DNA of 6,500 nucleotides from the NCBI GenBank assembly GCA_905207385.1, contig CAJLLH010000072.1:1-6500 (forward strand). The letters are read 5' to 3'. This DNA is from an uncultured Eubacteriales bacterium. Its GTDB lineage: Bacteria; Bacillota; Clostridia; Christensenellales; Borkfalkiaceae. Positions 1-6,458 of this stretch are shown piece after piece (positions within the stretch are counted from its first letter, which is position 1; the number at the start of each line of letters is the position of its first letter). The notes under the pieces were generated by a model. The model had not been told where the DNA came from, did not search any database, and saw only the letters and a program-made list of their open reading frames with translations. The position numbers were made by a program, and so were the translations under genes.

Positions 1-8
1 TTTACTAT

Positions 9-38
9 AAAAAAGCCCCTGCTTGCATTGCAGGGGCT
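9..38 (-). terminator. Rho-independent terminator of the ABC-F gene
   Basis: Read on the minus strand, a perfect 9-bp GC-rich stem (AGCCCCTGC paired with GCAGGGGCT, positions 14-22 and 30-38) with a 7-nt loop is followed directly by a run of six T (one of them the last base of the stem). It begins 9 nt after the TAA stop of the ABC-F gene, the standard place for an intrinsic terminator. On the plus strand the stem is followed by CTCTTTT, so weaker termination of rightward transcription is also possible. Confidence 0.9.
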
Positions 39-47
39 CTTTTAATG

Positions 48-1625
48 TTATTCGGAAAGCAAGTCTATATATTCGTCGTAAGTGATGTTCTTATCGAATG
101 TCTTAGTGCCGTTGATTTCTATTATTCTGGTGCCGACGGTATTCATAAGTTCCTGGTCGTGCGAGGTGAAAAGCATGCAGCCCCTGAAATTTTTCATGCC
201 GTTGTTGAGCGCCGTTATGCTTTCGAGGTCGAGGTGGTTCGTAGGCTCGTCAAAAATAAGGAAGTTGCCGCCTTCGAGCATCATTTTTGCAAGCATGCAC
301 CTTACCTTCTCGCCGCCGGACAGAACTTTAGCCTGCTTGAGCGCCTCTTCGCCGGAAAAGAGCATTCTGCCGAGCCATCCGCGAAGGTACTCTTCGTAAT
401 GGTCTTTTGAAAACTGGCTGAGCCACTGCACGAGCGAGAGTTCGCAGTTCTGGAAATACTCGTTGTTGTTTTCGGGGAAGTAAGAAGCCGTTACCGTCTT
501 GCCCCACTTCACCGTGCCCGAATCGGGCTGAACTTTGCCCATAAGTATATCGTAGAGCATTGAAATGGTTGTGCTCTTATCAGACACTATGCCTATTTTG
601 TCGCCCTTCTGAACTGTGAACGATACGTTTTCGAAGTAACCTTTTTTTGTAAGGTTTTCAACCATAAGGATATCGTTGCCGAGCTCTTTTTCAAATTTGA
701 AGTCGATGTACGGATATTTTCTGAGCGAAGGCTTGAAGTCGGAAATTGTCAGCTTTTCCAGTTCCTTTTTTCTGGAAGTTGCCTGCCTCGACTTGGACGC
801 GTTTGCCGCAAAGCGCGCGATGAAGTCCTGCAACTCCTTTGCTCTTTGTTCGTTCTTCTTATTCTGGTCTTTCTGCTGGCGCGCGAGAAGCTGGCTGGTT
901 TCGTACCAGAAATCGTAGTTGCCGAGCATCATGTTTATCTTGCCGTAATCAACGTCGCAGATGTGCGTGCAGACCTTATTCAGGAAGTGCCTGTTATGCG
1001 AAACGATTATTATAGTGTTTTCAAAGTCGAGCAGATAATTTTCCAGCCAGCGCACCGTTTTGATGTCGAGGTTGTTGGTGGGCTCGTCCAGAAGCAGAAC
1101 GTCGGGGTTGCCGAAAAGCGCCTGAGCAAGCAATACCTTTACTTTGCGCTTTGCGTCGAGGTCTGCCATAAGCATATTATGGCATTCTTCGCCAATGTTA
1201 AGCTCGTTGAGAAGAGTCTGAGCTTCGTATTCAGCGTCCCAGCCGCCGAGTTCGGCAAATTCCGCCTCGAGTTCGCTTGCGCGCACGCCGTCTTCTTCGG
1301 AAAAGTCTGATTTTGCGTAAAGCGCTTCCTTTTCGTCCATAATGCGAACAAGGCGCTTGTGTCCGAGCATTACCGCCCTTAATACGGTAACGTTATCGAA
1401 CGCATTCTGGTTCTGCTGCAATACAGACATGCGCTCTGTTTTATCAAGCGTTACTTCGCCTTTGTTGGGTTCTACTTCGCCGCTTAAAATTTTTAAAAAG
1501 GTAGATTTGCCCGCACCGTTCGCGCCGATGATGCCGTAGCAGTTGCCTTTTGTGAATTTGAGGTTTACGTCCTCGAACAGTTTTTTGCTGCCGTACTGCA
1601 GCGATACGTTGTTTACCTGAAGCAT
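48..1625 (-). CDS. ykpA: ABC-F family ATPase, YkpA/YbiT type
   Basis: A soluble protein of 525 residues with two ATP-binding cassettes in one chain and no membrane segments, the layout of ABC-F proteins. This family acts on ribosomes (translation factors and antibiotic-resistance proteins of the EttA/Uup/YbiT/Vga kind). NBD1 has Walker A GANGAGKS (34-41), Walker B VLLLDE (176-181, catalytic E181) and switch H210. A charged linker follows at about 241-315. NBD2 has signature LSGGE (435-439), Walker B FLIFDE (455-460, E460) and H489. Two elements are degenerate: the NBD1 signature position reads LDAKR (156-160), and the NBD2 P-loop position reads SDKSTTISM (348-356), with Ile where the lysine belongs. 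Wording around 373-391 and 411-470 matches the YkpA/YbiT subgroup as I remember it. The ATG is preceded by GGAGAG, and the protein opens directly with an NBD beta strand. The gene has its own promoter and terminator. The family call is firm; the cellular role (housekeeping or resistance) cannot be read from sequence. Confidence 0.93.
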   Translation of the reverse strand: MLQVNNVSLQYGSKKLFEDVNLKFTKGNCYGIIGANGAGKSTFLKILSGEVEPNKGEVTLDKTERMSVLQQNQNAFDNVTVLRAVMLGHKRLVRIMDEKEALYAKSDFSEEDGVRASELEAEFAELGGWDAEYEAQTLLNELNIGEECHNMLMADLDAKRKVKVLLAQALFGNPDVLLLDEPTNNLDIKTVRWLENYLLDFENTIIIVSHNRHFLNKVCTHICDVDYGKINMMLGNYDFWYETSQLLARQQKDQNKKNEQRAKELQDFIARFAANASKSRQATSRKKELEKLTISDFKPSLRKYPYIDFKFEKELGNDILMVENLTKKGYFENVSFTVQKGDKIGIVSDKSTTISMLYDILMGKVQPDSGTVKWGKTVTASYFPENNNEYFQNCELSLVQWLSQFSKDHYEEYLRGWLGRMLFSGEEALKQAKVLSGGEKVRCMLAKMMLEGGNFLIFDEPTNHLDLESITALNNGMKNFRGCMLFTSHDQELMNTVGTRIIEINGTKTFDKNITYDEYIDLLSE

Positions 1626-1629
1626 TTAT

Positions 1630-1635
1630 CTCTCC
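1630..1635 (-). promoter_or_regulatory. Ribosome binding site of the ABC-F gene
   Basis: On the minus strand GGAGAG ends 4 nt before the ATG (GGAG core with 6-nt spacing). This supports the start at 1625. The site sits immediately 3' of a small hairpin, CTTGC-ATA-GCAAG (1637-1649). Confidence 0.7.
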
Positions 1636-1636
1636 G

Positions 1637-1683
1637 CTTGCTATGCAAGGTTTTAATTTGTTTTTGCGTGAAATTTTGCACGC
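1637..1683 (-). other. 5' leader of the ABC-F gene with two short hairpins
   Basis: The predicted leader, about 58 nt from the promoter's start point, contains two small inverted repeats. One is GCGTG/CACGC (1666-1670 and 1679-1683, 8-nt loop). The other is CTTGC/GCAAG (1637-1641 and 1645-1649, 3-nt loop), which abuts the ribosome binding site. Neither is followed by a U-run on the minus strand, so they are not intrinsic terminators. Regulation by the leader is possible because several ABC-F resistance genes are controlled this way, but the stems are only 5 bp and no convincing leader peptide is present. Confidence 0.35.
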
Positions 1684-1690
1684 CTTTAAT

Positions 1691-1719
1691 ATTATACATA
1701 CTTTGCGCGCGTTCGTCAA
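1691..1719 (-). promoter_or_regulatory. SigA-type promoter of the ABC-F gene
   Basis: On the minus strand TTGACG (1714-1719) and TATAAT (1691-1696) are separated by exactly 17 nt. This is a five-of-six -35 box and a perfect -10 box. The -35 box overlaps the TGA stop codon of the upstream transporter gene. Transcription would start near 1684, about 58 nt before the ATG. No terminator lies between the transporter genes and this promoter, so the ABC-F gene could also be reached by read-through. Confidence 0.8.
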
Positions 1720-3473
1720 ACTGCGAACTGGCTGTTGTAAAGTTTATTATAGAATCCGCCGAGCGCTATAAGCTGGTCGTGGTTGCCCTGCTCTATTATC
1801 TTGCCGTCCTTCATCACTAAAATAAGGTCGGCGTTCTTTACGGTAGAAAGTCTGTGGGCAACAATAAAGCTCGTTCTGCCCTCCATCATTTTGGCAAAAG
1901 CGTGCTGAATCTGCATTTCCGTGCGCGTATCTATCGAGGAAGTAGCCTCGTCCAGAATGAGCATCGGCGGCAGCGAAAGCATAATTCTGGTTATGCACAA
2001 AAGCTGTTTCTGTCCTTGCGAAAGGCTTCCGCCGTCTTCGGAAATTACAGTATCGTAACCGTTTTCAAGCTGTATTATAAACTTATGCGCGTGCGCGTTT
2101 TTAGCCGCCTCTATAACTTCTTCGTCCGTAGCGTCGGGTTTGCCCATCTTTATGTTCTGCTTTATCGTGCCGTTTTTAAGCCACGTATCCTGCAGAACCA
2201 TGCCGTAATTGCGGCGCAGCGACGAGCGGGTTACATCCCTTATATCGTTTCCGTCTACCGATATAGAGCCGCCGTCCACATCGTAGAAGCGCATCAGAAG
2301 GTTTATAAGCGTTGTTTTGCCGCAACCCGTAGGTCCTACTATTGCTATGCGCTGACCGGCTTTTACGGATATGTTAAGGTTTTCTATAAGCTTGCGGTCC
2401 TGAGTATAGGAAAAGCTTACGTCGTCAAACTCCACTTCGCCCTTTACGTTTATAAGCTCTTTTGCATCGGGCGCGTCGGGAATCTGCAAAGGTTCGTCAA
2501 TTAGCTCGTAAATTCTTCCCGCACAGGCAATGGCGTTCTGGAGTTCTGTTATTACGCCCGTTATTTCATTGAAAGGCTTAGTGTACTGGTTGGCGTAGCT
2601 TAAAAGCGTGCTCAGCTTGCCCACGTTGAAAGCTACGGGCAGTACGGACGGGAATATTATTGTAAGCGCTCCTGCAAGCGCAACCGCCGCATAAACGAGC
2701 GAGTTAACAAACCTTGTCGTGGGGTTGGGAAGCGACGAAAAGAACGTTGCGTCCTGCGAAGCCTTTGTAAGGCGTTCGTTTATTTCGTCAAACTTCTGCG
2801 AGTTTTCGTCCTCGTGCGAGAACGCCTGAACAACTTTAAGATTGCCCACCATCTCGTCGATGAACGCCGTCTGTTCGCCCCTTATCTGCGAATTCTTTCT
2901 GAACAGCTTGTACGTGCGCGTAGAAACAAATTTAGCAATAAACAGCGACAGCGGCGTCAGAACGAACACGGCGAGAGCTATTATCCAGTTGAGCACGAAC
3001 ATCATAACCAGCGTGCTTATTATGGTAAGTATACCCGTAAAAAACTGGGTAAAGCCCATTAAAAGACCGTCTGCAAACTGGTCGACGTCGGCTATGTTCC
3101 TGCTTACAAGGTCGCCGTAGGGGTGCGCGTCGAGATATTTCAAAGGCAGTTTCTGAATATGCTCGAAAGCTTCCTTTCTTATATCCTGAGTTACGGAGTA
3201 CGTTATTTTATTGTTTATGATGTTAAGCAGCCACTGCGATATGCATGTTACCACAATGGATGCGCCTATAAGGGCAAAGTAGAAGAAAATGCCGTCCCAG
3301 TTAGTGCCGCCTTCAACCATATAGTTTATGGCATCGCCGAAGAAAATGGGCACAACAAGGTTTCCCGCTACCGTTATCACCGCCATCAGAACGGATAATA
3401 TTATATAAAATGTATAGCCCTTAAGCTGTCTGAATATTCTTTTAACTGTCTGTTTCTGGTTGAGAGGTCGCAT
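1716..3473 (-). CDS. ABC exporter half-transporter, catalytic subunit (TM288/BmrD type)
   Basis: A 585-residue membrane protein: an N-terminal type IV (exporter) transmembrane domain with about six helices (roughly 20-47, 62-87, 137-162, 163-184, 252-276, 288-313), then a nucleotide-binding domain. The NBD has Walker A GPTGCGKT (380-387), Q-loop Q428, signature LSQGQ (484-488), Walker B MLILDE (504-509) with catalytic E509, and switch H540. It should pair with the product of the gene just upstream to form a heterodimeric exporter. It supplies the active Walker A/B and a non-canonical signature (Q for the first G) to the degenerate site, as in TM288. The start at 3473 is preferred over an ATG 60 nt upstream. 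It has AAGGAGG 10 nt before it and forms a TAATG overlap with the upstream stop, whereas the longer form would add 20 residues lying inside the upstream gene. The substrate is unknown; relatives are often annotated as multidrug or lipid exporters. Confidence 0.95.
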   Translation of the reverse strand: MRPLNQKQTVKRIFRQLKGYTFYIILSVLMAVITVAGNLVVPIFFGDAINYMVEGGTNWDGIFFYFALIGASIVVTCISQWLLNIINNKITYSVTQDIRKEAFEHIQKLPLKYLDAHPYGDLVSRNIADVDQFADGLLMGFTQFFTGILTIISTLVMMFVLNWIIALAVFVLTPLSLFIAKFVSTRTYKLFRKNSQIRGEQTAFIDEMVGNLKVVQAFSHEDENSQKFDEINERLTKASQDATFFSSLPNPTTRFVNSLVYAAVALAGALTIIFPSVLPVAFNVGKLSTLLSYANQYTKPFNEITGVITELQNAIACAGRIYELIDEPLQIPDAPDAKELINVKGEVEFDDVSFSYTQDRKLIENLNISVKAGQRIAIVGPTGCGKTTLINLLMRFYDVDGGSISVDGNDIRDVTRSSLRRNYGMVLQDTWLKNGTIKQNIKMGKPDATDEEVIEAAKNAHAHKFIIQLENGYDTVISEDGGSLSQGQKQLLCITRIMLSLPPMLILDEATSSIDTRTEMQIQHAFAKMMEGRTSFIVAHRLSTVKNADLILVMKDGKIIEQGNHDQLIALGGFYNKLYNSQFAV

Positions 3474-5200
3474 TATAAAGCTTCCTCCTTTTTCTCGTAC
3501 TGAGAATAATGTATTTCCCTGTAAAGCGGGCAATTTTTCAGAAGTTCTTCGTGTGTGCCTATTCCCGCTACTGCGCCGTGGTCGAGAACTATGATTTTGT
3601 CGGCGTTTCTTATAGATGATGTGCGCTGGGATACTATGAACACCGTGGGCTTATAGTCCAGCGATTTGAGCGACTGCCTGAGTTTTGCGTCCGTCGCGTA
3701 GTCGAGTGCTGACGCGCTGTCGTCAAGAATGAGTATTTCGGGCTTTCTTACAAGGGCGCGGGCAATGGTAAGCCTCTGCCTCTGTCCGCCGGAAAAGTTA
3801 AGTCCGCCCTGCTCAACCTTTTCATTCAGTCCGTCCTTTTTTGCTCTGATAACGTCTGCCGCCTGCGCCGTTTCCACCGCCTGCATAAGCTCTTCTTCGG
3901 TGGCGTCGGGTTTGCCCCAGCGCAGATTTTCGGCTATAGTGCCGTTGAACAGAACGGCTTTCTGCGGTACAATTCCGCATTTTGCGCGTATTTCATCGTC
4001 AGAATATCCGTTTACGTTAATTCCGTCTATGCAGACCGTTCCGGAGCTTGCGTCGTAAAAGTGCGGTATAAGGTTTACAAGCGTAGTTTTGCCCGAGCCC
4101 GTGCCGCCTATTATGCCTATAGTGTCGCCGCGTTCTGCGGTAAAGCTTACGTCGGTAAGCGCGTTGCCCGCATCGGGGGCATACTTCATGCAAACGCCGT
4201 CAAAGCTGATGTAAGGCATGCCATCAGTCTTTATCTTTTCTCCGTGTTTCAAAGAAGGCTGCATTGCAAGCACTTCGCTCAGTCTGCCCGCACACGCAAA
4301 CGATTTTGTAACCGTGATTATAAGGTTTGCTAGCTTTACAAGTTCAACAAGTATCTGCGAAATATAGTTGTAAAGCGCAACTACGTCGCCCGTAGACAGA
4401 GTGCCCGCGTCAACTTTGAGTGCGCCTGTATATAAAAGCGCGATAACGCCGATGTTGATTACCGCGTAAGTGAGCGGGTTCATCAGTGCGGAAACCCAGC
4501 CTGCGAAAGTCTGGGAATGCTTAAGGGCGGCATTCTGTTTGTTATATGCGGCTATTTCCTTGTCCTCGTTGCAGAATGCGCGGATAACCCTTGCGCCTGT
4601 AAGCGATTCGCGGGTATACGTGGTTATGCCGTCAAGGTTGCCCTGCACGCGCCTGTAAAGCGGTATCGTAACAAGCAGTATGCCGAAAATTATGACGCAG
4701 AGCACGGCGATTGCTATGGCAAAAATTCCGCCGGCAAGCGCGTCAATTAAAAATGCGCAAATCATTGCGCCGAAAACTATGACGGGCGAGCGCATGAAAA
4801 GGCGCAGAACCATATTCACGCCGCTCTGAACCTGGTTTACGTCGCTGGTCATTCTGGTAATCATGCGCGAAGTGCCAAGTCTGTCTATTTCGGAGTATGA
4901 AAGCGACTGCATTTTATTGAACAGGTCGCGCCTTAAATATTTGGCGAAACCTGCCGCGGCTTTTGCCGCAAAGTACTGAGCAAAGACTGCGCAGACAAGT
5001 CCCACTGCGCCGAGAGCGACTAATATAAGGCACATTTCTATTATATATGTAGTGCCCCTTCCGCCCGTTATGCCGTTATCGATTATGGCTGAAACAACAA
5101 GCGGAACAATAAGCTCGAAGCACGCTTCCAGAAATTTGAAAAGCGGCGCGAGCACGCTCTCTTTCTTGTAACTTACAAGATATTTTAATAGTTTTTTCAT
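3473..5200 (-). CDS. ABC exporter half-transporter, degenerate-site subunit (TM287/BmrC type)
   Basis: A 575-residue membrane protein with about six helices (roughly 16-40, 54-80, 138-156, 157-181, 243-262, 278-298) followed by an NBD. Seen in the NBD: Walker A GGTGSGKT (365-372), Q-loop Q413, a complete signature FSGGQ (469-473), Walker B ILILDD (489-494) with D494 in place of the catalytic Glu, and Q525 (IVSQRTS) in place of the switch His. This Asp/Gln pair is characteristic of the TM287-like half of heterodimeric exporters. It predicts one weak ATP site (its own Walker A/B with the partner's LSQGQ) and one active site (the partner's E509/H540 with this FSGGQ). The C-terminal stretch GIGTHEELL...YREIHYSQ also matches that subfamily. 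The start is bounded: an in-frame TAA lies 12 nt upstream (5213-5215), and the N-terminus fits TM287. No Shine-Dalgarno sequence is visible before the ATG. It is the first gene of a two-gene operon. The substrate is unknown. Confidence 0.95.
   Translation of the reverse strand: MKKLLKYLVSYKKESVLAPLFKFLEACFELIVPLVVSAIIDNGITGGRGTTYIIEMCLILVALGAVGLVCAVFAQYFAAKAAAGFAKYLRRDLFNKMQSLSYSEIDRLGTSRMITRMTSDVNQVQSGVNMVLRLFMRSPVIVFGAMICAFLIDALAGGIFAIAIAVLCVIIFGILLVTIPLYRRVQGNLDGITTYTRESLTGARVIRAFCNEDKEIAAYNKQNAALKHSQTFAGWVSALMNPLTYAVINIGVIALLYTGALKVDAGTLSTGDVVALYNYISQILVELVKLANLIITVTKSFACAGRLSEVLAMQPSLKHGEKIKTDGMPYISFDGVCMKYAPDAGNALTDVSFTAERGDTIGIIGGTGSGKTTLVNLIPHFYDASSGTVCIDGINVNGYSDDEIRAKCGIVPQKAVLFNGTIAENLRWGKPDATEEELMQAVETAQAADVIRAKKDGLNEKVEQGGLNFSGGQRQRLTIARALVRKPEILILDDSASALDYATDAKLRQSLKSLDYKPTVFIVSQRTSSIRNADKIIVLDHGAVAGIGTHEELLKNCPLYREIHYSQYEKKEEAL
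3484..3490 (-). promoter_or_regulatory. Ribosome binding site deciding the start of the second transporter gene
   Basis: On the minus strand AAGGAGG lies 10 nt before the ATG at 3473, inside the last codons of the upstream gene. It selects this ATG over the one at 3533. Together with the TAATG overlap it suggests translational coupling and balanced production of the two subunits. Confidence 0.85.
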
Positions 5201-5209
5201 ATCGCATAA

Positions 5210-5238
5210 AGTTTAACATTTTTAATTGCAAAAAGCAA
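5210..5238 (-). promoter_or_regulatory. Candidate extended -10 promoter of the transporter operon (leaderless)
   Basis: On the minus strand TTGCTT (5233-5238), a 17-nt spacer ending in TGT, and TAAACT (5210-5215) form an extended -10 promoter candidate. The start point would fall near 5203, only about 3 nt before the ATG, which agrees with the missing Shine-Dalgarno sequence. The hexamers match consensus only 3/6 and 4/6, so the call rests on spacing, the TG element and the mirrored copy on the other strand. A perfect TATAAT on this strand (5238-5243) is an alternative, but it lacks a usable -35 box. Confidence 0.4.
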
Positions 5239-5260
5239 TTATATTTGTTTTTATAATTGC
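5223..5260. repeat. AATTGC repeats in the divergent intergenic region
   Basis: A perfect 7-bp inverted repeat, TAATTGC-AAAAA-GCAATTA (5223-5241), is followed by a third AATTGC in direct orientation (5255-5260). The inverted copy overlaps the candidate leftward -35 box and the third copy overlaps the candidate rightward -35 box. This could be an operator shared by the divergent genes, or simply the shared shape of two promoters in AT-rich DNA. The repeat is seen directly; its function is inferred. Confidence 0.5.
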
Positions 5261-5285
5261 ATTTGAGCTCAACGTTTGGTAAACT
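5257..5285 (+). promoter_or_regulatory. Candidate extended -10 promoter of the methyltransferase gene (leaderless)
   Basis: TTGCAT (5257-5262), a 17-nt spacer ending in TGG, and TAAACT (5280-5285) mirror the leftward candidate. The predicted start point is at or next to the A of the ATG at 5292, and no Shine-Dalgarno sequence precedes that ATG. A perfect TATAAT at 5252-5257 is an alternative -10, but the sequence 17 nt upstream (CAAAAA) is a poor -35 box. Its leader of about 28 nt would still lack a ribosome binding site. Confidence 0.4.
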
Positions 5286-5291
5286 AAAAAC

Positions 5292-6458
5292 ATGGCTTAC
5301 GAAATTTATCTTAAAAAGAACGAAGAAAAAAGAATTGTTGCAGGGCACAGCTGGGTTTACGCCAACGAAGTTGCCCGCATAGAGGACAAAGACAAAAACG
5401 GTTCGCTCGCTTCGGTATTTTCCTCCGACGGCAAATTTATAGGCAAGGGTTACATAAATCATGCCTCGAAAATACTCGTGAGGATATTTATCCGCGGCAA
5501 CGATACGGACGATAAAGAATTTTATTTAAGGCGGCTGACAGAGGCGTGGCAATACCGCGTAAAGCTCGGCTACGGCAATTGTTGCCGCGTTGTATTTGCC
5601 GAGGCAGATAACCTCCCCGCCCTTATCGTGGATAAATACGGCGATTACCTTGCCGTGCAATTTTTATCGCTCGGCGTGGATATGCGCAAAAAGCTTATTA
5701 CCGAATGCCTTGCAGAAATATTTTCGCCGAAAGGAATATTTGAGCGCAGCGACGTCGCTTTAAGGAAAAAGGAAGGTTTGACTGAAGTTAAAGGCGTGCT
5801 GTATGGCGAAGTGCCCGACCTTGTGGAGATCGAAGAAAACGGGCTTAAAATGCTTGTTGACGTGAAGAATGGTCAGAAGACTGGCTACTTCCTCGACCAG
5901 AAGGAAAACAGATTTGCCGCGCGCCGATACGCCGCAGACGGAGACGTGCTCGACTGCTTCTGCAACAGCGGCGGCTTTACTGTGAACTGCGCAACTGTCG
6001 CGCGCAGCGTTACGGCTTGCGATGTTTCCCGGCCCGCCCTCGACAGCGTTTTGAAAAATGCGGAAATTAACGGGCTTAAAAATATAAGCACTGTATGCGG
6101 CGACGCATTTGCGCTTTTGCGCGATTTCAGAAAGCAGGGAAAAACCTTCGACCTGGTAATTCTTGACCCTCCCGCTTTCTGCAAAACTGCCGACGAAGTC
6201 AAAGACGCTTACCGCGGTTATAAAGACATAAATATTCAGGGAATGAAGCTTGTAAAAAGCGGCGGATTTTTAATAACATGCTCGTGCTCTCACTATATGA
6301 CGCAGACCTTGTTTGAACGAATGCTCACCGAAGCCGCCAAGGAAAGCGGGCGCACCGTGCGCAGCGTCGAGGTAAAAACTCAGGCGCCCGACCACCCTTC
6401 GCTTTTGTGCGCCGACGAAACGCATTACCTTAAATTTTACGTTCTGCATATTATCTAA
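5292..6458 (+). CDS. rlmI: Class I SAM-dependent rRNA (cytosine-C5) methyltransferase, RlmI type
   Basis: A 388-residue cytoplasmic protein close in length to E. coli RlmI (about 396), which makes m5C1962 in 23S rRNA. Order of parts: an N-terminal PUA RNA-binding domain (about 1-75, with HSWVYANEV at 19-27), a linking domain (about 80-185), the conserved GQKTGYFLDQ (194-203), and a Rossmann SAM-binding core. In the core are motif I VLDCFCNSGGFT (219-230), acidic D244 at the end of strand 2, D271 in GDAF, and motif IV LDPPAF (291-296). The CSCS stretch (330-333) supplies the likely catalytic cysteine, and DHP (367-369) lies near the C-terminus. The start is bounded by an in-frame TAA at 5280-5282 and by the PUA fold beginning at once. 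No ribosome binding site is visible. The gene is divergent from the transporter operon. The family is sure; the exact target base is inferred from E. coli and could differ. Confidence 0.92.
   Translation: MAYEIYLKKNEEKRIVAGHSWVYANEVARIEDKDKNGSLASVFSSDGKFIGKGYINHASKILVRIFIRGNDTDDKEFYLRRLTEAWQYRVKLGYGNCCRVVFAEADNLPALIVDKYGDYLAVQFLSLGVDMRKKLITECLAEIFSPKGIFERSDVALRKKEGLTEVKGVLYGEVPDLVEIEENGLKMLVDVKNGQKTGYFLDQKENRFAARRYAADGDVLDCFCNSGGFTVNCATVARSVTACDVSRPALDSVLKNAEINGLKNISTVCGDAFALLRDFRKQGKTFDLVILDPPAFCKTADEVKDAYRGYKDINIQGMKLVKSGGFLITCSCSHYMTQTLFERMLTEAAKESGRTVRSVEVKTQAPDHPSLLCADETHYLKFYVLHII

Noticed and set aside
1613..1681. Possible 22-codon leader peptide starting at GTG before the ABC-F gene
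   Set aside because: It has a GTG start with no usable Shine-Dalgarno spacing, and its stop lies inside the ABC-F coding region. The leader lacks terminator/antiterminator stems, so attenuation is not supported.
1666..1683. Hairpin GCGTG/CACGC as a terminator of the exporter operon
   Set aside because: On the minus strand it is followed by an A-run, not T, and the stem is only 5 bp.
1854..2504. Long plus-strand open frame opposite the second transporter gene
   Set aside because: It lies antisense inside a gene with complete ABC motifs, and its translation is rich in Tyr/Arg/Val with no domain. It is an artefact of codon bias.
3474..3533. 20-codon upstream extension of the second transporter gene from an ATG at 3533
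   Set aside because: The extension overlaps the end of the upstream gene, lacks a ribosome binding site of its own, and is less plausible than the ATG at 3473 with AAGGAGG and a TAATG overlap.
5263..5272. Perfect palindrome TTGAGCTCAA between the divergent genes
   Set aside because: It is a 10-bp palindrome without spacer or repeat partners. It could be half of an operator, but it is short enough to be chance in this spacer.
5076..5462. Minus-strand open frame of 128 codons crossing the divergent intergenic region
   Set aside because: It overlaps two well-identified genes, its product is low-complexity without recognisable domains, and no ribosome binding site supports it. It is a shadow frame.
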